Of a stretch of 61,499 bases of DNA, positions 16,420 through 29,271 are shown piece after piece. The stretch is taken from assembly GCF_000188195.1 (NCBI RefSeq), contig NZ_GL830945.1, positions 1 to 61,499 of the forward strand. The letters are read 5' to 3'. Every line of letters begins with the position of its first letter. Within the stretch, counting starts at the first letter, position 1. A program made the translations under genes and the position numbers. The notes beneath the pieces were generated by a model that did not search any database, was not told the DNA's origin, and saw only the letters and a list, made by a program, of their open reading frames with translations. Source of the stretch: Succinatimonas hippei YIT 12066. Its GTDB lineage: Bacteria > Pseudomonadota > Gammaproteobacteria > Enterobacterales > Succinivibrionaceae.

Positions 16420-17424
16420 ATGTCGCTTAAAGATAAAATTGCCGGAACTTTGGCAGGTATGGTTTACGGAGACGCCTTCGGTGTCCCCGGTGAATTGTGG
16501 CCGCGTGAAAAAGTAAGATCAAGGTTCGGGACAATTGACAAGTTTTTAGACGGTCCTGAAGATAACATCGTTGCCTGCTATTTTAAAGCAGGACACTATA
16601 CCGATGATTCCTCACAAGCACTGGTGATATTAAATGATTTACTAAAGTACGGACACGTACCTGAAGCAGCGATTTTGGCAAAAGATTTGATTGCTTGGGT
16701 TGAATCAATGAACGGATTTGAAATCAATCTTTTAGGCCCAAGCTCCAAAGCATCTTTGCTTGCACATGTAAAGGGTGAAGATTATACCAAGTATACCAAG
16801 ACGGCTTTGACTAACGGAGCTGCAATGCGCATTGCTCCGGTCGGAACTTTCTTTAATTTTGATGAAACTAAAAGTCTGTGCAGGACCGTAGCTAAAGTAA
16901 GCTCCGTAACTCACGGGACCGATGTGGCAATTGCCGGTGCAAGTATGGTAGCTCAAGCTGTTGCCAGCGGGCTTTGCGGCAGAAGCTATGATGAAATGCT
17001 TGAGGATATCTGTAAGGCTTTTGATTTTGCCGTAACTTTAGGTGAACCGACCTGGGCGGCATCAATCAAAGACAGACTTTTAAATGTGCTTGATAAAGCA
17101 AAAGGATGTACCGATCCTGATAAGTTCAGCTTACTTGTATATAACTTAGTCGGAACCGGTACGATGACATCCGAATCGGTAACTGCTGCTTTAGCTATTG
17201 CCTATTATTGTCAGGATGTGGAAAAGGCGGCGTTTTTATGTGCCAATATGGGCGGAGATACCGATACTATAGGTTCTATGGCCTGTGCAATTTGCGGAGC
17301 ATTTAACGGTTTGTCCTCGATAAAGAATGAAACGATTTCTTATCTTGAAAAAACCAATGATATTAATTTTGCCGATCTTGCCGATAAGATTATTAAGGCA
17401 CGAGCTTCTTTTATAAAGGAGTAA
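16420..17424 (+). CDS. ADP-ribosylglycohydrolase-family protein (YegU-like)
   Basis: This 334-residue all-helical protein carries the di-metal site motifs of the family. GDAFGVPGE lies at about 17-25, TDDSSQALVIL at 61-71 and GGDTDTIGSMACAI near 278. The Asp residues in TDD and DTD bind the two Mg ions. Known members remove ADP-ribose from proteins or cleave other N-ribosyl bonds. It is followed after 2 nt by a PfkB-type sugar or nucleoside kinase and then a nucleobase-type permease. I therefore infer cleavage of an N-glycosidic bond in an imported nucleoside-like compound rather than protein de-ADP-ribosylation. AAGGAG precedes the ATG at good spacing. Confidence 0.88.
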   Translation: MSLKDKIAGTLAGMVYGDAFGVPGELWPREKVRSRFGTIDKFLDGPEDNIVACYFKAGHYTDDSSQALVILNDLLKYGHVPEAAILAKDLIAWVESMNGFEINLLGPSSKASLLAHVKGEDYTKYTKTALTNGAAMRIAPVGTFFNFDETKSLCRTVAKVSSVTHGTDVAIAGASMVAQAVASGLCGRSYDEMLEDICKAFDFAVTLGEPTWAASIKDRLLNVLDKAKGCTDPDKFSLLVYNLVGTGTMTSESVTAALAIAYYCQDVEKAAFLCANMGGDTDTIGSMACAICGAFNGLSSIKNETISYLEKTNDINFADLADKIIKARASFIKE

Positions 17425-17426
17425 TT

Positions 17427-18377
17427 ATGCAATTAGACGGGATTTTAAGCGGTCTCAATCCTAAGCACAAAGTGTTTATTTTAGGCTCGGCAGTGGTCGA
17501 TTTAGTGCTTAGCGTTAACAGACTTCCGAAATCAGGTGAAGATATAAGTGCCGCCTTTCAAGGCGGCAAGGTAGGCGGCTGTGCTTTTAATGTAGCAGAT
17601 GTTCTTACCAAGCTTGATTTACCTTGTTCTACGTATTTTCCGGTAGGCGAGGGAATGTTTGCCCAGATTGTAAAGCAGGAATTTATCAAGCGCTCAATTG
17701 CGATATCCCAGGTATGTAACTGCGGTGATAACGGATGGAATCTTTCACTGGTTGAACCTGACGGTGAAAGGACCTTTATTACCATGTCGGGACTTGAGTG
17801 CAGAATGCAGAAACAGTGGTTTGATAAGTATTCTTTCTCTGATTTTGATTATTTCTATTTATCAGGTTATCAGGCAGAGGGAGAAAACGGCGATATTATG
17901 TTGGAGATCTTAAAGCGTAAGCGTAAAGACTCTTTTTTAATATTCGACCCCGGTCCTCGATCTGAATTTATCTCTGCAGAAAAAGTGCACTGTTTTGAGG
18001 AATTAAACTGCATATATACTATTAACGCTAAAGAAGCGTGTATTTTAAGCGGAAGGCTTTATCCTGATGATGCGGCTCTTGAGCTGTGTAAGCGTACCGG
18101 CAATCCTGCCGTTATAACGGATGGTGCAAAAGGTGCGTATCTTGCTTGCGATAATAAAGTAAGTTTGATTCCCGGTGTTTCTATTAAGGTGGCAGACACC
18201 ATCGGATCGGGCGATGCCCATACCGGAGGTTTTATTGCAGGACTAATGTGCGATTTATCTTTAGAAGATGCGGTTAAACTTGCAAATTATACGGCAGCTT
18301 ATGTAACTGCGCATCAGGGAGCAGCTTGTGCTCCGACAGCGGATCAGATGTTGTCTTTTTTTACTGAAACTTTGTAA
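17427..18377 (+). CDS. PfkB-family carbohydrate or nucleoside kinase (YegV-like)
   Basis: The 316-residue ribokinase-fold protein shows GSAVVDLVLSVNRLPKSGEDI with the N-terminal PfkB pattern and GGKVGGCAFNVADVLTKL for substrate binding. Near residue 260 is DTIGSGDAHTGGFIAGL, the PfkB C-terminal signature, which holds the anion hole and the catalytic Asp. It should transfer phosphate from ATP to a sugar or ribosyl hydroxyl. Together with the glycohydrolase-like neighbour it suggests capture of released ribose, or nucleoside phosphorylation before cleavage as in PsuK/PsuG. GGAG precedes the ATG. The substrate is not determined. Confidence 0.9.
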   Translation: MQLDGILSGLNPKHKVFILGSAVVDLVLSVNRLPKSGEDISAAFQGGKVGGCAFNVADVLTKLDLPCSTYFPVGEGMFAQIVKQEFIKRSIAISQVCNCGDNGWNLSLVEPDGERTFITMSGLECRMQKQWFDKYSFSDFDYFYLSGYQAEGENGDIMLEILKRKRKDSFLIFDPGPRSEFISAEKVHCFEELNCIYTINAKEACILSGRLYPDDAALELCKRTGNPAVITDGAKGAYLACDNKVSLIPGVSIKVADTIGSGDAHTGGFIAGLMCDLSLEDAVKLANYTAAYVTAHQGAACAPTADQMLSFFTETL

Positions 18378-18400
18378 TGTAAAATCTTGAGGAACATAAA

Positions 18401-19867
18401 ATGAGCGAAAACAACGCTTTAGCCTCTAAAATTGAAGTTAACGGAATCAATCCGATTCCTGACAGCGAACGCTACGGCAAACCGTCAGGATTATTTCCGA
18501 TTTGGTTTTCATGGAATATTTCCATTTTCGGTATAACCTGCGGTATTTACGTTTTAAGTTTAGGTTTGTCGGTATGGCAGGCAATGGTTGCCGGTGTTTT
18601 AGGTTATTTTTTGTCCTGCTCATTGGTCGGAATCCTTGCTGTAGGCAGCGTACGCACCGGATTGCCCACATTAGCCCAGTCTCGTTTTGCCTTCGGTTAT
18701 CACGGTAATAAAATTCCGACTTTTTTCGGTTATGTCGCCAATATGGGCTGGAAAGTGACCATGCTTTCGATGGCTTCTACCACTCTTGCCGATTTGTTAT
18801 CTAATTTAATGCCGTTTTTTGAGCAGGAGTCGGGATACCCTACGACTTTCTGTCTGCTGATTTCTTTTGCTGTTGTTATTGTATTGACGATGGCAGGAGC
18901 CGTATACGGATATAACATGATCGTTAAAGTAGAGAAGTATATTGCCGTTATTACCGGCATAATGACGCTTATCTATTTGTTCTTCTTTATTCCTAATATT
19001 GATTTTGCAATTTTAGGTGATAAGCCTTCAGGAAGCATCGGAGTATTTTTCGGCGGTGTGGTTTTGGCTATGACCATGGTAGGCTTAGGCTTTTTAAATT
19101 ACGGCGGTGATTATTCACGCTATCTGCCGCGCAATACCGGAGCTTTCGGAGTCATTTTCTGGACTACTTTAGGTATTGCTCTTCCTGTGTCAGTACTCCT
19201 TATTTTAGGAGTTATGCTCGGTGCCGGAAATGAAGCCTTAGTTGAAAAAGCCGCACATGAACCGCTTGCCGCTTTGACCGGAATTTTACCTTTCTGGTTT
19301 TATGTACCTTTTTCAATTGTTATCATTATTTCTCTGATTTCAGCAGGGATGACCGGAGTATACAGTTCAGGTCTTGCTCTTTTGGCGATGGGAGTGCCGT
19401 TAAGCCGTGCCGTTACTACATTGTTAAATGCGGTAATTATTGCTTTGGGATGTTTTTATCTGACCTTTGTTTCAGATTCTTTCCTGTCTACTTTCTCATC
19501 TTTCTTGGCAACCATTTCAGTTATTATGGGTTCGTGGGGAGCTATTGAGATTGTTGATATGCTGCGGCAAAAAGCTTTAGGCTGGAATGTCGCTATGGTT
19601 AATCCATACGGACAGGGCGGACGAGACGGACGCTGGACGGCGCTTTTATCCTTAGGTATTGCAACTTTTATCGGTTTGGGCACTATTACTTCTTCAGATC
19701 CGTATATCGCTTACATTACGTCTTTCCTTTTAAGCGATGATTTGAAAAACAGTGTTTTTGCAACTGCCAATATCGGTCTTATCGTAGCTATGATTAGCGG
19801 TGCCATTATATATGCGCTGTTAACTTATGTTCTGCAGATTAAAGTTGAACCATATACTCAAAAATAA
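18401..19867 (+). CDS. NCS1-family cytosine/purine/nucleoside permease
   Basis: The 488-residue protein has about 12 hydrophobic helices. NCS1 hallmarks are the N-terminal LFPIWFSWNISIFGITCG, GLPTLAQSRFAFGYHGNKIPTFFGYVANMGWK in helices 2-3, and LNYGGDYSRYLPRNTG between helices 6 and 7. NCS1 members are cation symporters for cytosine, purines, uracil, allantoin, hydantoins or thiamine. As the last gene of the operon it presumably imports the compound handled by the two enzymes. E. coli uses an MFS protein (YegT) in the analogous locus, so this is a transporter swap if the loci are equivalent. GAGG precedes the ATG, and a hairpin follows. Confidence 0.92.
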   Translation: MSENNALASKIEVNGINPIPDSERYGKPSGLFPIWFSWNISIFGITCGIYVLSLGLSVWQAMVAGVLGYFLSCSLVGILAVGSVRTGLPTLAQSRFAFGYHGNKIPTFFGYVANMGWKVTMLSMASTTLADLLSNLMPFFEQESGYPTTFCLLISFAVVIVLTMAGAVYGYNMIVKVEKYIAVITGIMTLIYLFFFIPNIDFAILGDKPSGSIGVFFGGVVLAMTMVGLGFLNYGGDYSRYLPRNTGAFGVIFWTTLGIALPVSVLLILGVMLGAGNEALVEKAAHEPLAALTGILPFWFYVPFSIVIIISLISAGMTGVYSSGLALLAMGVPLSRAVTTLLNAVIIALGCFYLTFVSDSFLSTFSSFLATISVIMGSWGAIEIVDMLRQKALGWNVAMVNPYGQGGRDGRWTALLSLGIATFIGLGTITSSDPYIAYITSFLLSDDLKNSVFATANIGLIVAMISGAIIYALLTYVLQIKVEPYTQK

Positions 19868-19885
19868 GTAAATTTATTAAATAAC

Positions 19886-19918
19886 AAGGGCAGGGTAATT
19901 CCTGCTCTTATGCTTTTT
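19886..19918 (+). terminator. Terminator after the permease gene
   Basis: AAGGGCAGG (19886-19894) pairs with CCTGCTCTT (19901-19909), with one G-T wobble. A short T run follows at 19914-19918. Confidence 0.7.
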
Positions 19919-19940
19919 AGGCAGTATGCTTTATCTAAAA

Positions 19941-19969
19941 TGAAAAGGCCCCGCATTAAGCAGGGCCGA
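19941..19969 (-). terminator. Intrinsic terminator downstream of purB
   Basis: Read on the minus strand, GGCCCTGC, loop TTAAT, GCGGGGCC and then TTTT lie about 20 nt past the purB stop. The stem spans 19947-19967. Confidence 0.9.
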
Positions 19970-19987
19970 ATCAGAAAAGAAGATAGC

Positions 19988-22032
<2,045 letters not shown>

Positions 22033-22034
22033 AT

Positions 22035-23159
22035 TTACTCCTTTATTGCTGTGTTGATAATAGCGCCGCCTAAGCACTCGGATCCTTGGTAAAACACAAC
22101 GGACTGCCCCGGCGCAACTGCCGCAACCTTATTGTCAAAAAGTACTTTTAATTCATTGTTTTCACGGTATACGGTACAGTTTACATCGGGTTGACGGTAA
22201 CGGATTTTGCAGGTGCACTTAAACGGCATCTGCGGAGCTTCCACAAGCCATGTTTCATTTTGTGCCATAAGTCCTTTTGAGTATAAAGCAGGATGGTTGT
22301 GACCTTGTGCTATGATAAGAGCGTTGTTTTTGATATCTTTATCAACAACATACCAAGGTTCACCGGATCCGTCTTTGCTTCCGCCTATGTGCAGTCCTTT
22401 TCTTTGACCTATGGTGGCAAACATCAATCCGTCATGTTCTCCGACAGTTTGTCCGTCAACTGTAATGATAGGACCGCTGTGTGCCGGCAGATAATGCTGC
22501 AAAAACTCGTGAAAACGCTTTTCACCGATAAAACAAATTCCGGTGGAGTCTTTTTTTCTGGCTGTTACAAGTCCGCGTTCTTCTGCCATTAAGCGTACTT
22601 GAGGCTTTTCTATTGCTCCGACGGGAAAAAGAACTTTATGCAATACATTAGGTCCTATAGCATGCAAAAAGTAGGTTTGATCTTTATTTTTGTCAACGGA
22701 TCTTAATAAATGAGCGGCAAGAGGGTCGTTGAAACTTCTTTGCGCATAATGACCTGTAGCAATGAAATCGGCATGCAGATCGGTTAAAGCGTAATCAAAA
22801 AAGGCTTTAAACTTGATTTCCTTGTTGCATAAAATATCAGGATTAGGGGTACGTCCTGCCTGATATTCGCTTAAAAAGTTTTCAAAAACCCGATCCCAAT
22901 ATTCGGCTGCAAAATTTATAGTTTTAAGCTCAATTCCGAGTTTATCGCATACTTTTTGCGCATCTTCACGATCGGCTGCGGCTGCACATACGGTATCAGT
23001 ATCATCCTCTTCCCAATTTTTCATGAATAAAGCCGTTACTTTCATCCCGTTTTCTTTTAATAAAGCGGCAGAAAGTGAAGAGTCGACACCGCCGGAAAGA
23101 CCGATTACAACATGAGCTCCTTGCAGTTCTTTATAAGGAATGGTCGGATCGAATTCCAT
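22035..23159 (-). CDS. mnmA: tRNA-specific 2-thiouridylase
   Basis: This 374-residue enzyme installs the 2-thio group on U34 of Lys, Glu and Gln tRNAs using ATP and sulfur relayed from TusE. It has the PP-loop GLSGGVDSS near residue 20, FMKNWEEDD, the catalytic Cys in [12 protein letters not shown] and the second catalytic Cys in [12 protein letters not shown]. The start codon is 3 nt after the nudJ stop, and the stop is coupled to hflD. Confidence 0.98.
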   Translation of the reverse strand: MEFDPTIPYKELQGAHVVIGLSGGVDSSLSAALLKENGMKVTALFMKNWEEDDTDTVCAAAADREDAQKVCDKLGIELKTINFAAEYWDRVFENFLSEYQAGRTPNPDILCNKEIKFKAFFDYALTDLHADFIATGHYAQRSFNDPLAAHLLRSVDKNKDQTYFLHAIGPNVLHKVLFPVGAIEKPQVRLMAEERGLVTARKKDSTGICFIGEKRFHEFLQHYLPAHSGPIITVDGQTVGEHDGLMFATIGQRKGLHIGGSKDGSGEPWYVVDKDIKNNALIIAQGHNHPALYSKGLMAQNETWLVEAPQMPFKCTCKIRYRQPDVNCTVYRENNELKVLFDNKVAAVAPGQSVVFYQGSECLGGAIINTAIKE

Positions 23160-23162
23160 AAA

Positions 23163-23624
23163 TTATGGCACCACTTTTTCAATAATGGATAAAGGGAAGG
23201 CTTGATGATTGAGGTAATCATTCATGCACAAACCGACAAGCCTGGTTCTCCATGCCTCTTTTTGATTGAAAATTTCCTCTTTGCTGTAAAAACGCACGGC
23301 AAGAATTTCTCCATCAGGATCGTGAGGTTTAAAAGTTTCAGGCACTTGTTTTAATTTAGCTGCAAAACAGAAACGGAAAATGGTTTCATAATCTTTTACG
23401 TAATCGTAAATACCGGTAAGCGCTGTAAGTTCAATTTCACATCCGGTTTCTTCATAGCCTTCACGTAATGCAGCTTCAATAATACCTTCCTTTGCGTCAA
23501 TATGTCCTGAAGGCATACCGAACACAGTAGCACCGAATTCGTTTTTTTCTTCCACCATTAAAAAACGACCTTCGTGCTCAATAATTAAAGCAACAGTTGC
23601 AAAAGGCTTAAAACGTTCTGACAT
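23163..23624 (-). CDS. nudJ: Nudix hydrolase NudJ-like phosphatase
   Basis: The Nudix box is complete: GHIDAKEGIIEAAL followed by REGYEETG, with the Glu residues that bind metal. At about 153 residues and immediately upstream of mnmA it corresponds to E. coli NudJ. That enzyme hydrolyses thiamine pyrophosphate and nucleoside di/triphosphates. The frame is open from 23645, but ATG 23624 follows AGGAG about 9 nt upstream and gives the standard N-terminus (FKPFATVALIIEHEGRFL). Confidence 0.9.
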   Translation of the reverse strand: MSERFKPFATVALIIEHEGRFLMVEEKNEFGATVFGMPSGHIDAKEGIIEAALREGYEETGCEIELTALTGIYDYVKDYETIFRFCFAAKLKQVPETFKPHDPDGEILAVRFYSKEEIFNQKEAWRTRLVGLCMNDYLNHQAFPLSIIEKVVP

Positions 23625-23847
23625 CTTAATTTTTCTCCTAAACATGGTATTTTAATATATCTTGAGGGTAAATAGTAGAAAACATCGTTAGAGCATCAAT
23701 AAGCCGCGTTTTTGGGCTTGGCGGAAGTGATTTAATTCGGTTATCTATAATTTTTGTCGTGAATCAAAATGGTTTCTTATTAAGATATTCGTGCTCAAGG
23801 CCACAGCTTTTGTTAAAATTTCTCTAGTTTTTTTAGGAGTTTTCAAT

Positions 23848-25104
23848 ATGACCTTTAAGTCGCAAGTTGTTATTCCTGCTGACGGAAAACAAATTACAGC
23901 AGATGAAAACGGCAAGCTCACCGTCCCAGATAACCCTATTATTCCGTTTATTCGCGGTGACGGTATCGGTGCCGACATTTCTCCTGTGATGCGTGCGGTA
24001 ATAGACGCTGCAGTACAAAAAGCCTATTCAGGAAAGAAGAAAATTGCTTGGATGGAAATTTTTGCCGGCGGAAGAAGTACTGAAGTTTATGGTGAGAATG
24101 TTTGGCTGCCAGATGAGACTCTTGATTTTATTAAAGACTATCATGTTGCCATCAAAGGACCTTTGACTACCCCGGTAGGAGGTGGAATCCGTTCTTTAAA
24201 CGTAACTTTGCGCCAGACTTTAGATTTGTATATCTGTTTGCGTCCGGTCCGCTATTTTAAAGGCGTACCGAGCCCGGTAAAGCATCCTGAGCTTACCGAT
24301 ACCGTGATTTTCCGTGAAAATGCAGAAGATATATATGCCGGAATTGAGTGGGAAGCCGACTCGGAAGGAGCAAAGAAGCTGATAGATTTTCTGCAAAATG
24401 AAATGGGAATTAACAAGATCCGTTTTACCGAACATTGCGGTATCGGTGTAAAGCCTATGTCAAAAGCAGGAACCGAGCGTTTAATTCGTGCAGCCATCGA
24501 GTATGCTGTCGATCATGACCGTAAAAGCGTAACTATCGTCCATAAAGGCAATATTATGAAGTTTACCGAAGGTGCCTTTAAGAAATGGGGGTATGAGCTG
24601 GCGGCAAAAGAGTTTGGTGCGGCAGCTGATGAGAATGGAAAAGTTTCTTTCATTAATCCTAAAACCGGCAATAAGATTGTGATTAAAGACGTTATTGCCG
24701 ACGCTTTCTTGCAGAATATTCTTTTGTATCCTGCCGATTATGATGTAGTTGCCGCCATGAATTTAAACGGTGATTATATTTCTGATGCTCTTGCCGCTCA
24801 GGTCGGAGGTATCGGTATTGCACCTGGTGCAAATATCGGAACCGGTGTGGCTATTTTCGAAGCTACTCACGGAACGGCTCCGACTATTGCAGGAAAAGGT
24901 CTTGCAAATCCCGGCTCTATAATATTGTCAGCTGAAATGATGCTGCGTTATTTAGGTTGGGATGAGGCTGCCGACCTGGTAATCAAAGGAATGGAAGAAG
25001 CTATTGCCGGAAAGAGGGTAACTGCTGATTTTGCTGCTCAAATGGAAGGAGCAATTCAAGTTACTACTCAAGAATTCGGTGATGAAATAATTTCCAAGAT
25101 GTAA
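23848..25104 (+). CDS. icd: Isocitrate dehydrogenase (NADP)
   Basis: This enzyme of about 418 residues decarboxylates isocitrate to 2-oxoglutarate. [27 protein letters not shown] carries the substrate-binding Ser, which is the phosphorylation site in E. coli, and the Arg cluster. [15 protein letters not shown] supplies the active-site Lys/Asn, and the coenzyme-site segment [18 protein letters not shown] follows. The frame is open from 23791, but ATG 23848 follows TAGGAG by 8 nt and gives near-standard length (416 in E. coli). It is monocistronic, with a strong terminator. Confidence 0.98.
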   Translation: MTFKSQVVIPADGKQITADENGKLTVPDNPIIPFIRGDGIGADISPVMRAVIDAAVQKAYSGKKKIAWMEIFAGGRSTEVYGENVWLPDETLDFIKDYHVAIKGPLTTPVGGGIRSLNVTLRQTLDLYICLRPVRYFKGVPSPVKHPELTDTVIFRENAEDIYAGIEWEADSEGAKKLIDFLQNEMGINKIRFTEHCGIGVKPMSKAGTERLIRAAIEYAVDHDRKSVTIVHKGNIMKFTEGAFKKWGYELAAKEFGAAADENGKVSFINPKTGNKIVIKDVIADAFLQNILLYPADYDVVAAMNLNGDYISDALAAQVGGIGIAPGANIGTGVAIFEATHGTAPTIAGKGLANPGSIILSAEMMLRYLGWDEAADLVIKGMEEAIAGKRVTADFAAQMEGAIQVTTQEFGDEIISKM

Positions 25105-25132
25105 ATCATCGGTTTATCGTTTAATTGAGAAG

Positions 25133-25168
25133 ATCCTCCGTTTTTTACTTTTAAACGGAGGATTTTTT
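25133..25168 (+). terminator. Intrinsic terminator after icd
   Basis: ATCCTCCGTTT (25133-25143) pairs perfectly with AAACGGAGGAT (25153-25163), followed by TTTTT. It also lies just at the 3' end of the converging GNAT gene. Confidence 0.92.
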
Positions 25169-25664
25169 AATTTTTGATTGCTAAGACTTTTTGCGTAAAA
25201 ATAAATCCGTTACCTATATCAAAGTTTACGATACGGACTTCTTTCATGCCCATTTTTTCATAAAATTTTAGGCCTTGGTTATGATGGTTGATATTAAGCT
25301 CTATATCACAAGGTTCGGGATGTTCATTTGATATTTCTTGCAGCAGAGCTTTAAAAAGAGCAGATCCAAGACCTTTTTTCTGATTATCCGGATTTACGAA
25401 AATTTTTTGTAAATGGAATAAATCCGGTCCCTCCTGGGTGAAAGAGCCGTATGCACAATCTTTTCCGTCAAGAGACGCAATCAAAAATACTTGTTTACTT
25501 TGTTCGCTGTCGGCTAAAGTCTGCTGAGCATATAAAAAATCTTCCAGATAATCTATTTGCTCTGTAGTTAAATTATTTTGATAAGAAGTAGGTATTGTTA
25601 CGGAGGCAAGATCGCGAATTTTAAAGATTTCGCTGAAATCGGCTTTGCGTACGCTTATAGTCAT
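25167..25664 (-). CDS. GNAT-family N-acetyltransferase
   Basis: The protein of about 165 residues has the acetyl-CoA-binding GNAT motif A, LQKIFVNPDNQKKGLGSALFKALL, with the Q/RxxGxG/A pyrophosphate loop read as QKKGLG. Motif B follows (ELNINHHNQGLKFYEKMGM). The acceptor is unknown; small-molecule or protein N-acetylation is possible. The frame is open to 25751, but ATG 25664 follows AAGGAG by 7 nt and starts directly with the domain (MTISVRKADFSEI). It stands alone, converging on icd. Confidence 0.88.
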   Translation of the reverse strand: MTISVRKADFSEIFKIRDLASVTIPTSYQNNLTTEQIDYLEDFLYAQQTLADSEQSKQVFLIASLDGKDCAYGSFTQEGPDLFHLQKIFVNPDNQKKGLGSALFKALLQEISNEHPEPCDIELNINHHNQGLKFYEKMGMKEVRIVNFDIGNGFIFTQKVLAIKN

Positions 25665-25994
25665 GATTGTCTCCTTGCTTTTCTTTGCTTTAATACAGCA
25701 TAGAATTTGAAAAAAAGCGCAGATCTGTATCGCAAAAAATAAAATTAGCAATTAAATACAGTGCTTACATTAAGTAATGTTTGGCAGCAGGAACCCGCCA
25801 AGGCTGACAATAGCAGTATTGCTGTTTAGCGGCAGGATCTTCGGCTTTTAGGCAGGGAAGGCGTCAAGAATCAGATTGTTAATTGTATAAGCTTAATAAG
25901 AAGAGATTGATAAAATTATATTTATTGAAATGGGAAAACTTAGAGTTTAATGGCTCATGGTTAATTGGTCTTTGCGGTGATGGGATGTTGATAT

Positions 25995-26024
25995 AAAAAC
26001 GCCGGACAACGTTCCGGCGTTTAT
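25995..26024 (-). terminator. Intrinsic terminator downstream of carB
   Basis: AAACGCCGGA (25997-26006) pairs with TCCGGCGTTT (26013-26022). On the minus strand a TTTTTAT tail follows, about 12 nt past the carB stop. Confidence 0.9.
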
Positions 26025-26035
26025 TCAAAGAGTTG

Positions 26036-29000
26036 TTATGAAGCTGATTTTTGAATTAATCCATGTAAATCCTGTAAAGAATTTACAGTATTAAATTCAT
26101 TTTCAGAAACAGCTTCTAAAGCAGCAAAAGCGGCATTCAAGGTTGTGCAATATGCAACATGGTATTGTAGAGCACCGCGGCGTAGGGATCGTGAGTCAAG
26201 AACTGACTGACGGCCTTCAGTGGTGTTTACAATCCAGTCGTAATGTCCGCTCTTGACGTTATCAAGAATATTCGGACGACCTTCATAAACTTTCTTAACA
26301 AGTTTTGCCGGAATTCCCGCAGCAACCAAGCAACGATAAGTACCGCCTGTAGCATCAAGCTCGAATCCTGCCTTTATCATCATTTTGCCAAGTTCAGGCA
26401 GGCGATCTTTGTCTGAGTTTTTCACTGAAAGCAAAGCTCGGCCTTTACGGACAATTTCACTTCCTGCAGCAAGCTGAGCCTTTGCGTATGCTTCAGGGAA
26501 AAGCTTTGCTGTTCCCATAACTTCACCGGTAGAGCGCATTTCAGGTCCTAAAATAGGATCAGAACCCGGGAATTTATGGAACGGAAGCACAACTTCTTTT
26601 ACAGAGTAATAAGGCGGAATAATTTCCTTATTGATTCCCTGATCTTCAAGAGATTGTCCTACCATAATGCGTGCGGCAATCTTGGCAAGCGGCAAGCCGG
26701 TAGCTTTTGACACGAACGGAACGGTACGCGCAGCACGCGGATTTACTTCAATTAAATAAATCTTGTCTTCACGTACGGCAAGCTGTACGTTCATCAAACC
26801 GCGAACGTCAAGCTCCATGGCAAGCTCACGTGAAATGCGGGAGATTTCGTCAATGACTTCCTGGCTTAAATGCCAAGGCGGGAGTACGCAGCTTGCGTCA
26901 CCGGAGTGAACTCCGCACTCTTCGACATGTTCCATGATTCCGCCGATAATGACTTTCTTGCCGTCGCAAACTGCATCAACGTCAATTTCGGTAGCGTGAT
27001 CAAGGAATTTATCCAAAAGTACAGGTGCTTTGTTTGATACTTTAACCGCTTCGGCAAAGTAACGGCGCAGATCTTCCTCATCATAAACGACTTCCATTGC
27101 TCGACCGCCTAAAACATATGACGGACGTACAACCAGAGGATAGCCGATCTTTGAGGCAATATTTACAGCCTGATTTAATGAAGTTGCAGTACCGTTTTCC
27201 GGCTGAAGGAGCTTAAGGCGCTGTACTGCTTCCTGGAATCTCTGACGATCCTCAGCTCTGTCGATAGCATCAGGGGAGGTACCGATGATTGGAACGCCTG
27301 CTGCCTCGAGTTTGCGGGCAAGCTTAAGCGGAGTTTGACCGCCAAATTGAACGATTACGCCGACAGGTTTTTCAACGCGGGCAATTTCAAGAACGTCTTC
27401 AAACGTTACCGGTTCAAAGTAAAGTCGGTCTGAAATATCGTAGTCGGTGGATACCGTTTCAGGGTTGCAGTTGACCATAATGGTCTCATAACCGTCTTCG
27501 CGCAAAGCCATTGAGGCGTGTACGCAGCAGTAATCAAATTCAATACCCTGGCCGATACGGTTGGGTCCGCCGCCTAATACAATGATTTTCTTATTGTTTG
27601 TAGGATTTGACTCACATTCTTGCTCATAAGTAGAGTACATGTAAGCTGTAGAAGTGGCAAATTCGCCGGCACAAGTATCAACGCGCTTGTAAGTAGGGTA
27701 GATATCAAACAACCAGCGGCGTTCTCGCACTTTGCTTTCTGAAACATGAAGAATGTCGGCAAGACGGGCATCAGAGAAACCGCGGGCCTTTAGGTCGCGC
27801 ATTTCTTCAGGATCTACGGACTTTAAGGTACGTCCTTTTAAGGAAGCCTCAATATCGACAAGCTCTTTAATCTGACTTAAGAACCAAGGATCGATATGAG
27901 TATAGTTAAATACTTCCTCAATAGTCATGTTCATGCGGAAAGCATCGGCTACATACCATATGCGGTGAGCACCGGCTTCTTCAAGTTCATGCAGGATCTT
28001 GGTACGGGCGTCTTTATGGGTCATGTCAAGACGCGGGTCAAGGCCGTTTTTGCCGGTTTCAAGACCGCGTAATGCTTTTTGCAGTGATTCCTGGAAAGTT
28101 CTGCCGATAGCCATAACTTCACCGACTGATTTCATCTGTGTGGTGAGGCGATCGTTTGAGTTCGGGAATTTTTCAAAATTAAAGCGCGGAACTTTGGTTA
28201 CTACATAGTCAATTGACGGTTCGAATGATGCCGGCGTCTTATCTCCGGTAATATCGTTGCCAAGTTCATCTAATGTATAACCTACGGCAAGTTTGGCGGC
28301 AATTTTGGCGATAGGGAAGCCTGTTGCTTTTGAAGCCAAGGCGGATGAACGGGAAACGCGCGGATTCATTTCGATAATTACCATGCGTCCGTTATCAGGA
28401 TTTATACCGAATTGGACGTTGGATCCGCCTGTCTCTACACCGATTTCACGCAAGACGGCCATAGCGGCGTCACGCATGATTTGATATTCCTTATCGGTAA
28501 GAGTTTGCGCCGGTGCTACGGTAATTGAGTCGCCGGTATGAATGCCCATAGGGTCGACATTTTCAATGGAGCAGACGATGATGCAGTTGTCTTTGCGATC
28601 ACGTACGACTTCCATTTCGAATTCTTTCCAGCCGATAAGAGATTCGTCAATAAGAAGCTCGTGAGTAGGAGAGCTTTCAAGACCCTTAGTGCAGATATCT
28701 TCGAATTCTTCAGGATTGTATGCGATACCGCCGCCGGTTCCGCCCATAGTAAATGAAGGACGAATAATGCACGGGAAACCGACTTTTTCCTGTACTTCCC
28801 ATGCTTCTTCAAGAGAGTGGGCAATACCGGCACGAGGGCACTCAAGGCCGATTTTTTTCATTGCGGCATCAAAACGTTCACGGTTTTCCGCTTTATCGAT
28901 AGTATCGGCATTAGCACCGATCATTTCTACATTGTATTTAGCTAAAACGCCGTGGCGTTCAAGATCCAGAGCGCAATTTAAAGCAGTCTGTCCGCCCATG

Positions 29001-29266
29001 GTAGGCAATACGGCATCAGGACGTTCTTTGGCAATGATCTTTTCAACGACGCGCCAATGTATAGGTTCAATATAAGTTGCATCGGCGATATTGGGATCGG
29101 TCATGATGGTAGCCGGATTGGAGTTTACCAAGATGACACGATAGCCTTCCTGACGCAGCGCGCGACAAGCTTGGGTTCCTGAGTAGTCAAATTCACAGGC
29201 CTGACCGATTACGATAGGACCGGCGCCTAAAATTAAAATACTTTTTAAATCTGTACGCTTTGGCAT
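26036..29266 (-). CDS. carB: Carbamoyl-phosphate synthase large subunit
   Basis: The 1076-residue protein has two homologous halves, each an ATP-grasp unit: [22 protein letters not shown] at the N-terminus and [20 protein letters not shown] near residue 560. The first half phosphorylates bicarbonate and the second phosphorylates carbamate. The C-terminal allosteric domain includes [20 protein letters not shown]. It is full length. The start is 5 nt after carA, so the two are co-translated and form the heterodimer that supplies arginine and pyrimidine synthesis. Confidence 0.98.
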   Translation of the reverse strand: MPKRTDLKSILILGAGPIVIGQACEFDYSGTQACRALRQEGYRVILVNSNPATIMTDPNIADATYIEPIHWRVVEKIIAKERPDAVLPTMGGQTALNCALDLERHGVLAKYNVEMIGANADTIDKAENRERFDAAMKKIGLECPRAGIAHSLEEAWEVQEKVGFPCIIRPSFTMGGTGGGIAYNPEEFEDICTKGLESSPTHELLIDESLIGWKEFEMEVVRDRKDNCIIVCSIENVDPMGIHTGDSITVAPAQTLTDKEYQIMRDAAMAVLREIGVETGGSNVQFGINPDNGRMVIIEMNPRVSRSSALASKATGFPIAKIAAKLAVGYTLDELGNDITGDKTPASFEPSIDYVVTKVPRFNFEKFPNSNDRLTTQMKSVGEVMAIGRTFQESLQKALRGLETGKNGLDPRLDMTHKDARTKILHELEEAGAHRIWYVADAFRMNMTIEEVFNYTHIDPWFLSQIKELVDIEASLKGRTLKSVDPEEMRDLKARGFSDARLADILHVSESKVRERRWLFDIYPTYKRVDTCAGEFATSTAYMYSTYEQECESNPTNNKKIIVLGGGPNRIGQGIEFDYCCVHASMALREDGYETIMVNCNPETVSTDYDISDRLYFEPVTFEDVLEIARVEKPVGVIVQFGGQTPLKLARKLEAAGVPIIGTSPDAIDRAEDRQRFQEAVQRLKLLQPENGTATSLNQAVNIASKIGYPLVVRPSYVLGGRAMEVVYDEEDLRRYFAEAVKVSNKAPVLLDKFLDHATEIDVDAVCDGKKVIIGGIMEHVEECGVHSGDASCVLPPWHLSQEVIDEISRISRELAMELDVRGLMNVQLAVREDKIYLIEVNPRAARTVPFVSKATGLPLAKIAARIMVGQSLEDQGINKEIIPPYYSVKEVVLPFHKFPGSDPILGPEMRSTGEVMGTAKLFPEAYAKAQLAAGSEIVRKGRALLSVKNSDKDRLPELGKMMIKAGFELDATGGTYRCLVAAGIPAKLVKKVYEGRPNILDNVKSGHYDWIVNTTEGRQSVLDSRSLRRGALQYHVAYCTTLNAAFAALEAVSENEFNTVNSLQDLHGLIQKSAS

Positions 29267-29271
29267 TCTTC

